A DNA stretch of 16,678 nt from JAICIG01 sp035532215. Its GTDB lineage: Bacteria > Planctomycetota > Planctomycetia > Pirellulales > JAICIG01. Location of the stretch: assembly GCA_035532215.1 (NCBI GenBank), contig DATKRK010000436.1, positions 1-16,678 of the forward strand, written 5' to 3'. The notes under the pieces are model-generated. The model was not told the origin of the DNA. It did no database searches and saw nothing but the letters and a program-made list of their open reading frames with translations. The position numbers and the translations under genes are program-made. Positions 1-6,427 of the stretch are shown here, piece after piece (positions within the stretch are counted from its first letter, which is position 1; each line of letters begins with the position of its first letter).

Positions 1-195
1 TCGCGTCCGGCATTCTTTATTTACGCAAATGATGCGCCGCGACCGCCGGCCGTGCGTCAAATGCAAAACCGCCCTAATCGGTCCGCAACCAGCAGGCATT
101 CGGCGTCGCCGCACCTCGCAGATCGGTGAGCGGATTGACACATCTGGTGTGCGAGCGAAGGACAGTAACGGGCGGCGAACTCGCGAGGGCGGCCC
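1..195. other. Left edge, no gene seen
   Basis: I see no convincing coding region, RNA gene or terminator here. A perfect -35-like TTGACA occurs at 135-140, but nothing resembling TATAAT follows at 16-18 nt and no gene starts downstream, so I do not call a promoter. The stretch ends where the inverted-repeat element at 196 begins. Confidence 0.4.
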
Positions 196-333
196 CTAGC
201 CCGGATTATTCATCAGCCCATACCAACCCGAAGCGCAAGCGAGGTGGAGCAATCGCCTTACCTCGCTAGCGCTTCGGGTTGGTGTGAAGCGCTTTGTCGA
301 GCATTCTCGGGGCTGATGAATAATCCGGGCTAG
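196..333. repeat. MITE-like nested inverted-repeat element
   Basis: This 138-bp element has perfect 24-bp terminal inverted repeats (196-219 and 310-333), each ending in the palindrome CTAG. Inside is a second stem of 24-bp arms (222-245 and 260-283) with one mismatch and a 14-nt loop. It encodes nothing. Nested perfect palindromes with clean ends are typical of non-autonomous transposable elements (MITEs) or large REP-type repeats. The CTAG at both ends could be a target duplication or part of the repeat; one copy cannot tell. The element lies just past the 3' end of the minus-strand P-type ATPase, so its hairpin may also help end that transcript. No transposase gene is in the window. Confidence 0.8.
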
Positions 334-421
334 TGCTTTGTCAGAAATATGAATGGGCGATGAGGCTTGCGTGTCGATTTGCAAGTCCGTACGGAACTTA
401 GCCGCTCGCTTGTTTGCAGAC

Positions 422-2341
422 TTAAGGCTTCGGTTTCTCCACCAACAGCCGCAGGCCGTTGAGCACGACGAGCAAGGTGCTGCCTTCGTGGCCGATAACG
501 CCCGCCCAGAGCGGCAGTCGCAAGAAGCTGCACAGCACGAGGACGCCGATCACGCCGAGTGCAAAAACCAGGTTCTGCCGGATGCGGCGTTTGGCCCGCC
601 GGCTGATCCAGATGGCGAAGGGCAACGCTTTCAGGTCATCGCGCATCAGCACGACGTCGGCCACTTCCAACGCCACGTCGGTCCCTGCGCCTCCCATGGC
701 GATGCCGACGTGCGCGGTGGCCAGGGCCGGGGCGTCGTTCACGCCGTCGCCCACCATCGCCAGGCAGTGGCCGGCATCCATAATCCGGCGAAGTTCAAGC
801 ACTTTTTGCTCGGGCAACAGGCCGGCCAATACCGCATCGGCCCCGACGGCTTCCGCCACGCTGCGCGCCGCGCGCTGGTGGTCGCCCGTCAAAATCACGT
901 TCGATTGGATGCCCAGCCGCTTCAAGGCCCGCAGCGTTTCCGCGACGTTGGGTCGGGGTTGATCGGCCAGCCCGATCACTCCCGAAACATCCAGTTGCGG
1001 CGCCACGGCGATGAGCACGGTTTGCCCCGTCGCCCGCAGGCGGTCGGCCGCGTCTTGAGCGGCGGCGGGAACCGAGAGATCATGACTCGTAAACAACGCT
1101 TCGCGGCCGACTCCCACCCAGGCGCCTTCAACGTGGCCATGTACGCCCAGGCCGGTATGGCTTTCGAATTCGTCGACTTCGGGCAGCGAGAGCGATCGGC
1201 GCTCGGCCTCGTCGACGATCGCGACCGCCAAGTGGTGCTCGCTGCGGCGTTCGACGGCGGCCGCCAGCCGCAACATTTTTTCGGCTTGCTGCACGCCGTT
1301 GCTCACCCAAATGTCGCCGACCGCGGGTTTGCCAAAGGTGATGGTGCCCGTCTTATCGAAGGCGACGACGTCGACCTCGCCGAGCAATTCCAGGTAGCGG
1401 CCTCCCTTGAAGAGCACGCCGTGCCGCGCGGCCCGGGCAATGGCCGACAACACGACGGCTGGAGAACCCACCACCACGGCGCAGGGCGACGCCACGACGA
1501 GCAGCACCATCGCGTGGTACAAGGCGTCGCGATCGTCGCCCGTGTGAACCAAGAGGGCGCCGCAAAACACGATTATAGCGCCGACAAATACGCCAAGCAC
1601 GTAATATTGCTCCCAGGCCTCGACGAACTGCTGAGTCGGATTCTTTTGCGCCTGAGCCTCGTGGACCATCCGCACGATCCGCTCCAGCATCGTGTCGGTC
1701 GCCGGGCGGGTGATGCGCACCAGCACGCTGCCGCCGCCATTGATCGTGCCCGCGAACACTCCGGCGCCCGAACCTTTGGCGACGGGTTCGCTTTCGCCGG
1801 TGATCGTGGCTTCGTTGACCCAGGTCTCGCCTTCGACGACGTCGCCGTCGACCGGCACGCGATCGCCCGGCCGGATGCGCACCAGGTCGCCGATCGACAG
1901 CGTTTCGACCCCAACGCGAAGTTCCTGGCCGTTGCGGACCAGCGTCGCCTCGCTGGGACGCAACCGGACGAGCGATTCGATCGATCGCTTGGTCCGATAG
2001 GTGGCATAGGCTTCCAGCGTATTGCTGAGCGAAAACAAAAACAGCAACACGCCGCCTTCCGCCCAGTCGCCGATGGCCGCGGCGCCCGCCGCCGCCACGA
2101 CCATCAACAAATCGACCGTCAGCCGCCTGCGAGCCAGGGCGGCCGCCGCCGTTGCCAGGCTCGCTGCGCCTCCGGCAAGATAGGCGAGTGCATACGCGCC
2201 GGTCGCCAACCGCGGGCTTGCCAGCAGCCAGCCCGTCAGCAGAAACAGCAAACACAACCCCGTTTGCACGGCCGCGCAGCGCGGCGGGCGGGCTTGCGGC
2301 TGCTTCGCCGAAACGGGCTCGGCGCGGCTGTTTCCATTCAT
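422..2341 (-). CDS. P1B-4 type heavy-metal-translocating ATPase (CoaT/CtpD/PfeT-like)
   Basis: A 639-residue inner-membrane pump predicted to export a divalent transition metal (Co, Zn, Fe or Ni) using ATP. In order it shows N-terminal membrane helices, the actuator motif TGES, a transport-site SPC (Cys287), the phosphorylation motif DKTGT (Asp329), GDGVND near the hinge, and HEGST (618-622) in the last membrane helix. SPC plus HEGxT is the signature of the P1B-4 subgroup, as opposed to the CPC of copper, zinc or cadmium pumps. There is no N-terminal GMTCxxC metal-binding domain, as expected for P1B-4. The usual SEHP of the nucleotide-binding domain reads SEHH. I chose the ATG at 2341; the frame stays open to 2566, but that extension runs into the inverted repeat at 2485-2612 and looks non-coding. 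The Shine-Dalgarno is weak. The gene diverges from hsp20. The family call is firm; the metal is not determinable. Confidence 0.93.
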   Translation of the reverse strand: MNGNSRAEPVSAKQPQARPPRCAAVQTGLCLLFLLTGWLLASPRLATGAYALAYLAGGAASLATAAAALARRRLTVDLLMVVAAAGAAAIGDWAEGGVLLFLFSLSNTLEAYATYRTKRSIESLVRLRPSEATLVRNGQELRVGVETLSIGDLVRIRPGDRVPVDGDVVEGETWVNEATITGESEPVAKGSGAGVFAGTINGGGSVLVRITRPATDTMLERIVRMVHEAQAQKNPTQQFVEAWEQYYVLGVFVGAIIVFCGALLVHTGDDRDALYHAMVLLVVASPCAVVVGSPAVVLSAIARAARHGVLFKGGRYLELLGEVDVVAFDKTGTITFGKPAVGDIWVSNGVQQAEKMLRLAAAVERRSEHHLAVAIVDEAERRSLSLPEVDEFESHTGLGVHGHVEGAWVGVGREALFTSHDLSVPAAAQDAADRLRATGQTVLIAVAPQLDVSGVIGLADQPRPNVAETLRALKRLGIQSNVILTGDHQRAARSVAEAVGADAVLAGLLPEQKVLELRRIMDAGHCLAMVGDGVNDAPALATAHVGIAMGGAGTDVALEVADVVLMRDDLKALPFAIWISRRAKRRIRQNLVFALGVIGVLVLCSFLRLPLWAGVIGHEGSTLLVVLNGLRLLVEKPKP

Positions 2342-2484
2342 CTGCAGGTCATCCGACGAAAATGTGCGGGGCGCATTGGCCGCGCCGAAAAACAATGAAT
2401 ACGCAGCTTCCATGCCGCGCCGCCGAGAGCGGCATGGCAAGCGCATCCGTCGCGGGATACAAGCGTTCCACCAAGTCGACTGGC

Positions 2485-2612
2485 GCCTCTTCAAGTCTGA
2501 GTTGATAGGTGAGGGGTGGCTGGCGGCCGAGCGAAGCGATGCCCCAGCGTACTGGGGCTTCGCCAAGGCTCAGCCGCCAGCCACCCGACTGTCAAAATGG
2601 CTTTGAAGAGGC
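2485..2612. repeat. REP/MITE-like palindromic hairpin element
   Basis: An outer 10-bp inverted repeat (2485-2494 with 2603-2612, GCCTCTTCAA/TTGAAGAGGC) encloses a perfect 14-bp pair (2514-2527 with 2573-2586, built on GGGTGGCTGGCGGC) and a central stem (GCGAAGC..GCCCCAG/CTGGGGC..TTCGC, about 2531-2563). The arrangement can fold into one long hairpin. It sits in the divergent region between the P-type ATPase and hsp20. I judge it a dispersed palindromic repeat; the GGTGGCTGG-type arm is one I associate with planctomycete intergenic repeats (memory, not a search). Confidence 0.7.
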
Positions 2613-2830
2613 ACTAGCGACTCCGGCGCGCGGAAACGCACGCTTGGCATTTCGGCCGGTTCGCTTTTTACCTGCCATGCGCTTTTAACGCCAGACATTT
2701 CGACAAAGCGTCGCCGGCGCGGCGTGCGGCGCGACCTGCGCGGCGATCTGGGGCGTATTAAAAACGGAACGTGAGGCTCGGCCGCTGTGGCCGGGCCGAA
2801 TGAAAGGTTTTGGATGACGCCAAGTCGTTG

Positions 2831-2837
2831 AGGAGGT
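2831..2837 (+). promoter_or_regulatory. Strong ribosome binding site of hsp20
   Basis: AGGAGGT lies 5 nt before the ATG at 2843. It decides the start over an in-frame ATG at 2810, which has no such site. Confidence 0.8.
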
Positions 2838-2842
2838 GGGCC

Positions 2843-3289
2843 ATGTTAGGAACTTTGGTTCCGCGTCGTGAGCGACTTCCTCGGCGTCTGGTCCGGTTCG
2901 AGCAGGAGATGGAGAACCTGATGGAGAGGCTCTTTGCTCCTGAAGAGGGACGATGGCTGACCGGATTCGTTCCGGCAGTCAACGTTGCCGAGACCGAGAC
3001 TGGGTTCGAAGTCACTATGGAACTGCCCGGCATGAAACCCGAGGAGTTCAAAGTGGAGTTGAAGAACGGTGAACTTTGGATCACCGGCGAAAAGCGGGAA
3101 GAGAAAGAAGAGAAGGGCAAGACCCTCCATCGCGTGGAACGCAGCTACGGCGAGTTCCGCCGAGTGATTCCGCTTGCGGCTGCCGTGGCAGAGGAGCAGA
3201 TCGCTGCGGAGTACAAGGAAGGCGTGTTGAAGATCGTGGTTCCGAAAACCGAAGAGGCGAAACCTCGGCATATCGAGGTCAAGGGGTAG
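2843..3289 (+). CDS. hsp20: Hsp20 family small heat-shock protein (alpha-crystallin domain)
   Basis: A 148-residue cytoplasmic holdase chaperone that would bind unfolding proteins without ATP. The N-terminal arm (about 1-37) is basic and then acidic. The alpha-crystallin domain follows (about 38-137), with PAVNVAETE at its start, ELPGMKPEEF, a charged EKREEKEEKGK loop, and the family hallmark KEGVLKIVVPK. The tail ends RHIEVKG, whose IEV matches the C-terminal I-x-I/V motif used for oligomer assembly. Length is typical. The gene stands alone and is followed at once by a strong terminator. No CIRCE element was seen upstream, and no clear promoter in 2613-2842. Third-position G/C is lower than in neighbouring genes (about 60% over the first 35 codons), so recent acquisition or different selection is possible. 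Confidence 0.95.
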   Translation: MLGTLVPRRERLPRRLVRFEQEMENLMERLFAPEEGRWLTGFVPAVNVAETETGFEVTMELPGMKPEEFKVELKNGELWITGEKREEKEEKGKTLHRVERSYGEFRRVIPLAAAVAEEQIAAEYKEGVLKIVVPKTEEAKPRHIEVKG

Positions 3290-3314
3290 CGGAAAGCGCT
3301 TTTCGCGATGCAAG

Positions 3315-3355
3315 CGGCCGGGCGATCGGTAAATCGCCCGGCCGTTTGTTTTGTT
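3315..3355 (+). terminator. Rho-independent terminator after hsp20
   Basis: A perfect 12-bp stem (3315-3326, CGGCCGGGCGAT, pairing with 3333-3344) with a 6-nt loop is followed by TTTGTTTTGTT. It begins 26 nt after the hsp20 stop codon and separates hsp20 from the hydrogenase operon. Confidence 0.88.
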
Positions 3356-3408
3356 GCGGCGCCGGCGTCTCGCCGGCCGTTCACGCCGGCAAGACGCCGG
3401 CGCCGCAA
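3354..3408. repeat. GC-rich palindromic repeat (REP-like)
   Basis: Arms of 24 bp (3354-3377 and 3385-3408) pair with one mismatch around a 7-nt loop. The core word GCCGGCGTC/GACGCCGGC recurs within the arms. It directly follows the terminator and overlaps its T-rich end. The sequence looks like a dispersed repeat rather than a second terminator, since no T-run follows. Confidence 0.65.
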
Positions 3409-3452
3409 TATGCTGAAATTCAGCGTGCTCGCGTTTTTGCGTTTTTGCGCGG

Positions 3453-3482
3453 TTGCACTTTCGAGGCGAATCTTTCTATGAT
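3453..3482 (+). promoter_or_regulatory. Candidate sigma-70 promoter of the hydrogenase operon
   Basis: TTGCAC (3453-3458), an 18-nt spacer and TATGAT (3477-3482, 5 of 6 to consensus) would start transcription near 3489, about 135 nt before the first hydrogenase gene. A T-rich stretch with the 8-bp unit GCGTTTTT twice (3431-3446) lies just upstream and could act as an UP-like element. The 13-bp palindrome GCTGAAATTCAGC (3412-3424) is a possible operator. All of this is motif inspection only. Confidence 0.4.
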
Positions 3483-3539
3483 GTCGGCTGTCGTTTCCCT
3501 TGACGCCGTACTCCAAACGCAATCGCGATGTTGCGACTC

Positions 3540-3620
3540 ATGATTATTGAAGAGCAAGACATCAAGAAATTGCTCGATCTGTTTGCCGAGCCGGCCACGA
3601 TCGGTCCGATCAGGAGTTGA
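3540..3620 (+). CDS. Possible 26-residue leader peptide before the hydrogenase genes
   Basis: The ORF begins MIIEEQDIKKLLDLF and ends IGPIRS, with an amphipathic, acidic/basic pattern. An in-frame ATG at 3528 could extend it by four residues. Its stop codon TGA (3618-3620) ends five bases before the TTG start of hydB, and hydB's AGGAG site lies inside the leader's last codons. That geometry fits translational coupling. I do not recognise a family. It could be a leader peptide, a remnant of a lost upstream gene, or chance. Confidence 0.3.
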   Translation: MIIEEQDIKKLLDLFAEPATIGPIRS

Positions 3621-3627
3621 CGCCTTG
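3612..3627 (+). promoter_or_regulatory. RBS and TTG start of hydB
   Basis: AGGAG (3612-3616) lies 8 nt before TTG at 3625. This pair decides the hydB start: the frame is open from a TTG at 3547, but residues translated upstream of 3625 (rich in Ser, Arg and Cys) do not resemble the family, while from 3625 the protein begins like HydB homologues. Confidence 0.65.
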
Positions 3628-4749
3628 CCGCCGCAGGAAGCCTCGCCCGCGCCGTCGACTGTTTGGTTGGCCAAGGAGGCCTTCCAGTCGCTTTTCGATG
3701 CGCTCGTCGAACGCGGCTACGTCATCGTCGGGCCGACGATCGATCAAGAAGCGATCGTCTACGACCGCATCGAGTCGGTCGACGACTTGCCCCGCGGCTG
3801 GACCGACGTGCAAGGGCCGGCCACGTATCGCCTCGAGCGGCGCGACGATGAGGCCCTGTTCGGTTACGTCGTCGGTCCGCACTCTTGGAAGCGATTTCTC
3901 TTTCCGTCCATGGCCGCCGTCGCCACGGCCGACCGCACCGATACGGGTTGGGTCATGGGAACGCCGGCGGACGAAACGCCAAAGTACGCTTTTCTGGGCG
4001 TCCGGGCGTGCGAACTGGCGGCGATCCGCGTGCAGGATCGGACCTTTTTGGAAGGGCCCTATGTCGATCCGATTTACGCCGCCCGCCGTAAGCAGGCGCT
4101 CGTCGTCGCCGTGAATTGCACGCAAGCCGCGTCGACCTGTTTTTGCACGTCGATGAACACTGGGCCGCGTGCCACGGCAAGCTTCGATCTGGCGCTTACT
4201 GAGTTGCCCTCGGGCTTCGTCGTGGAAGTCGGCAGCGAGCGGGGCGCCGAGATCGTCGCAGGGCTCGAAACGCAGGCGGTCGACGACGGAAAGCTGGACC
4301 GTGCGGAGGCCGCCCGGCAGCAGGCCGTCGACCAGATTACGCGCCGCCTCGACACCCAAGGCATCCGTGATCTGTTGTTGGGCAATCTCGAGCATCCTCG
4401 CTGGGACGAAGTCGCCAGCCGCTGCCTTTCGTGTACGAACTGCACGATGGTCTGCCCGACCTGCTTTTGCAGTTCGGTTAAAGACGTAGCCGATTTGCAA
4501 GGCGACCACGTCGAGCGCCAGCGGCAGTGGGACTCGTGTTTCAATTTCGAATTCAGCTTCATGAACGGCGGCGTGGTGCGCAACCAGATTCGCTCGCGAT
4601 ACCGCCAATGGTTGACGCACAAGCTGGCCTCCTGGATCGATCAATTCGGCACGTCGGGTTGCGTCGGCTGCGGGCGTTGCATCAGTTGGTGCCCGGTGGG
4701 CATCGACCTGACCGAAGAAGTGGCCGCCATTCGAGAGTCGCATCCGTGA
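3625..4749 (+). CDS. hydB: Group 3b [NiFe]-hydrogenase iron-sulfur (beta) subunit
   Basis: A 374-residue electron-transfer subunit of the cytoplasmic NAD(P)-linked hydrogenase, relaying electrons between the flavin subunit and the catalytic dimer. Two ferredoxin-type [4Fe-4S] motifs lie near the C-terminus: Cys267/270/273/277 (CLSCTNCTMVC, with Cys280 just after) and Cys346/349/352/356 (CVGCGRCISWCP). A middle Cys group, NCTQAASTCFC, may hold a further cluster. The N-terminal half carries family-typical words DLPRGWTD, GPHSWKRFLFP and GVRACELAAI. Length is normal for HydB/HyhB. The stop codon TGA overlaps the next gene's ATG by one base, so the two are probably translationally coupled. The TTG start is inferred from the AGGAG site at 3612. 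Confidence 0.93.
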   Translation: MPPQEASPAPSTVWLAKEAFQSLFDALVERGYVIVGPTIDQEAIVYDRIESVDDLPRGWTDVQGPATYRLERRDDEALFGYVVGPHSWKRFLFPSMAAVATADRTDTGWVMGTPADETPKYAFLGVRACELAAIRVQDRTFLEGPYVDPIYAARRKQALVVAVNCTQAASTCFCTSMNTGPRATASFDLALTELPSGFVVEVGSERGAEIVAGLETQAVDDGKLDRAEAARQQAVDQITRRLDTQGIRDLLLGNLEHPRWDEVASRCLSCTNCTMVCPTCFCSSVKDVADLQGDHVERQRQWDSCFNFEFSFMNGGVVRNQIRSRYRQWLTHKLASWIDQFGTSGCVGCGRCISWCPVGIDLTEEVAAIRESHP

Positions 4750-5609
4750 TGCACTCCGTCACACCGCCGAGCGCCGTCGCCAATCCGTGGCAAGCCGATG
4801 TAGTGGTCGTGCGCGAGAAGGTCGCCGAGGCGCCGGGCGTGACGACCTATCGGCTGGCCTTCGTCGACCAGGACCGCGCGGCCGGTTTTACCTTCCGACC
4901 CGGACAGTTCGGCATGCTGTACGTGCCCGGCGTCGGCGAAGCGCCGATCGGCATCAGCGGCCATTCGGCAGCCGAGCGCACCTGGTCGTTTACGGTTCGC
5001 GTCGCCGGCAACACGACGGGCGCCCTGTCGAAGCTCGTCGTCGGCGAAACGCTCGGGCTTCGCGCCCCGTTTGGCGCCGGCTGGCCGCTGGATGCGTGCC
5101 GAGGCGCCGACCTGGTGATTGTCGCCGGCGGGCTGGGTCTGCCTCCCTTGCGGCCCGTCATATACCAGGTGCTCGAAAATCGCACGCAGTACGGCCGCGT
5201 CACGCTGATCTGCGGCGCGCGGACGCCCGACACGCTGATCTACGCCCGCGAATACGATGCGTGGTCGCAAGGGGGAATCGACGTGCAAACGACCGTTGAT
5301 CGGGCCGACTTGAACTGGACCGGCAACGTCGGCGTGGCGCCGCTGTTGCTCGACCGCTTGCGGCCGCTCGCCGCCGAACGGACGGTCGTCTTCACCTGCG
5401 GGCCCGAAGTGATGATGCGCTACGTCGTCCGCAGCGCGGTCGCGCGCGGCATTGCGGCCGAGCGCGTTTGGCTCTCGACGGAGCGGAACATGCAGTGCGC
5501 GACCGGATTCTGCGGGCACTGTCAGCTCGGCCCCGAGTTCATCTGCAAGGACGGCCCGGTGTTTCGCTACGATAAGATCGAACCGTGGCTCGGCGTGGAG
5601 GGGTTTTAG
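4749..5609 (+). CDS. hydG: Group 3b [NiFe]-hydrogenase FAD/NAD(P)-binding (gamma) subunit
   Basis: A 286-residue diaphorase-type subunit that exchanges electrons between NAD(P)H and the iron-sulfur chain. It is a ferredoxin-reductase fold like PyrK of dihydroorotate dehydrogenase. The FAD-binding barrel shows FRPGQFGML (49-57) and EAPIGISG (64-71, the PISI-type flavin loop). The nucleotide-binding domain has GGLGLPPLRP (127-136). A C-terminal [2Fe-2S] motif is formed by Cys250, Cys255, Cys258 and Cys266. The ATG overlaps the hydB stop by one base. The end of the gene carries GGAGG (5597-5601), which serves as the ribosome site for hydD. NAD versus NADP preference cannot be read with certainty; group 3b enzymes usually prefer NADP. 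Confidence 0.93.
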   Translation: MHSVTPPSAVANPWQADVVVVREKVAEAPGVTTYRLAFVDQDRAAGFTFRPGQFGMLYVPGVGEAPIGISGHSAAERTWSFTVRVAGNTTGALSKLVVGETLGLRAPFGAGWPLDACRGADLVIVAGGLGLPPLRPVIYQVLENRTQYGRVTLICGARTPDTLIYAREYDAWSQGGIDVQTTVDRADLNWTGNVGVAPLLLDRLRPLAAERTVVFTCGPEVMMRYVVRSAVARGIAAERVWLSTERNMQCATGFCGHCQLGPEFICKDGPVFRYDKIEPWLGVEGF

Positions 5610-5612
5610 AGC

Positions 5613-6392
5613 ATGGCTGCAACGAAACCGACCCTGGCCGTCTTCAAGTTCGCTTCTTGCGACGGCTGCCAGCTCTCGCTTCTGGATTGCGAAGACGAGT
5701 TGCTCGCCGTGGCCGACAAGCTCGAGATCGCCTATTTCCTCGAAGCGACCAGCAGCATCAAGCCCGGCCCGTTCGACGTGTCGCTGGTGGAAGGCTCGAT
5801 CACCACGCCCGGCGACGCCCAGCGCATCCGCGAGGTCCGCGCGCAGTCGAAGTATCTGGTCACGATCGGCGCCTGTGCCACGGCGGGCGGCATTCAGGCG
5901 CTGCGCAATTGGGCCAACGCGCCGGAATTCATGCAGGCGGTTTACGCGCGGCCCGACTATATCCAAACGCTCGACACCTCGACGCCGATCGCGACCCACG
6001 TGCCCGTCGATTTCGAATTGCGGGGCTGCCCGATCAACAAGCATCAGTTGCTGGAAGTCGTCCAGGCGCTGTTGGGCGGCCGGCGGCCGCGGACGGCGGT
6101 GCACAGCGTCTGCCTCGATTGCAAGCGACGCGGCACGGTCTGCGTGATGGTCGCCCGCGGCGTGCCGTGCCTGGGGCCGGTGACGCACGCGGGCTGCGGG
6201 GCGATTTGCCCGTCGTACGATCGCGGCTGTTACGGCTGCTACGGACCGGCCGAACAGCCGAACCTCGTGAGCCTGACCGATCAATTCCGTGCTGAAGGGC
6301 TTTCCCGCGACGCGACCGTTCGCCTGTTGCGCGGATTCAATGGTTACGCTCCCGAATTCCGCGCTGAAAGCGACCGGCTGGCCCAAGAATAA
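5613..6392 (+). CDS. hydD: Group 3b [NiFe]-hydrogenase small (delta) subunit
   Basis: A 259-residue small subunit that carries electrons from the NiFe site of the large subunit through iron-sulfur clusters. The proximal [4Fe-4S] ligands are visible as CDGC (Cys16, Cys19), IGAC (Cys88) and GCP (Cys139). Eight further cysteines in the C-terminal third (Cys167, 170, 177, 186, 195, 199, 206, 209) are enough for medial and distal clusters. There is no twin-arginine signal and no membrane anchor, consistent with a soluble cytoplasmic enzyme. It starts 3 nt after hydG, with GGAGG 11 nt before its ATG inside the hydG end. Confidence 0.95.
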   Translation: MAATKPTLAVFKFASCDGCQLSLLDCEDELLAVADKLEIAYFLEATSSIKPGPFDVSLVEGSITTPGDAQRIREVRAQSKYLVTIGACATAGGIQALRNWANAPEFMQAVYARPDYIQTLDTSTPIATHVPVDFELRGCPINKHQLLEVVQALLGGRRPRTAVHSVCLDCKRRGTVCVMVARGVPCLGPVTHAGCGAICPSYDRGCYGCYGPAEQPNLVSLTDQFRAEGLSRDATVRLLRGFNGYAPEFRAESDRLAQE

Positions 6393-6427
6393 CGAAATTG
6401 CGATAACAGAGTTGCACGGACTGCACG

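Noticed and set aside
135..140. Perfect TTGACA near the left edge
   Set aside because: No -10 element at proper spacing and no gene downstream on that strand.
382..399. Small palindrome around AGTCCGTACGGACT-like bases after the metal ATPase stop
   Set aside because: The stem is short and bulged, and no T-run follows in the ATPase direction, so I do not call a terminator.
353..2398. Long plus-strand ORF (681 codons) across the metal ATPase gene
   Set aside because: It is the antisense shadow of a clear P1B-4 ATPase; its product is rich in His, Arg, Gln and Ala with no recognisable domain, as expected from GC-rich third positions.
3354..3408. CRISPR-like reading of the GCCGGC-rich repeats
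   Set aside because: There is one hairpin with two arms, no regularly spaced repeats with unique spacers, and no cas gene.
4641..6386. Long minus-strand ORF (581 codons) across hydG and hydD
   Set aside because: Antisense shadow of two intact hydrogenase genes; Arg/Ala/His-rich composition and no motif.
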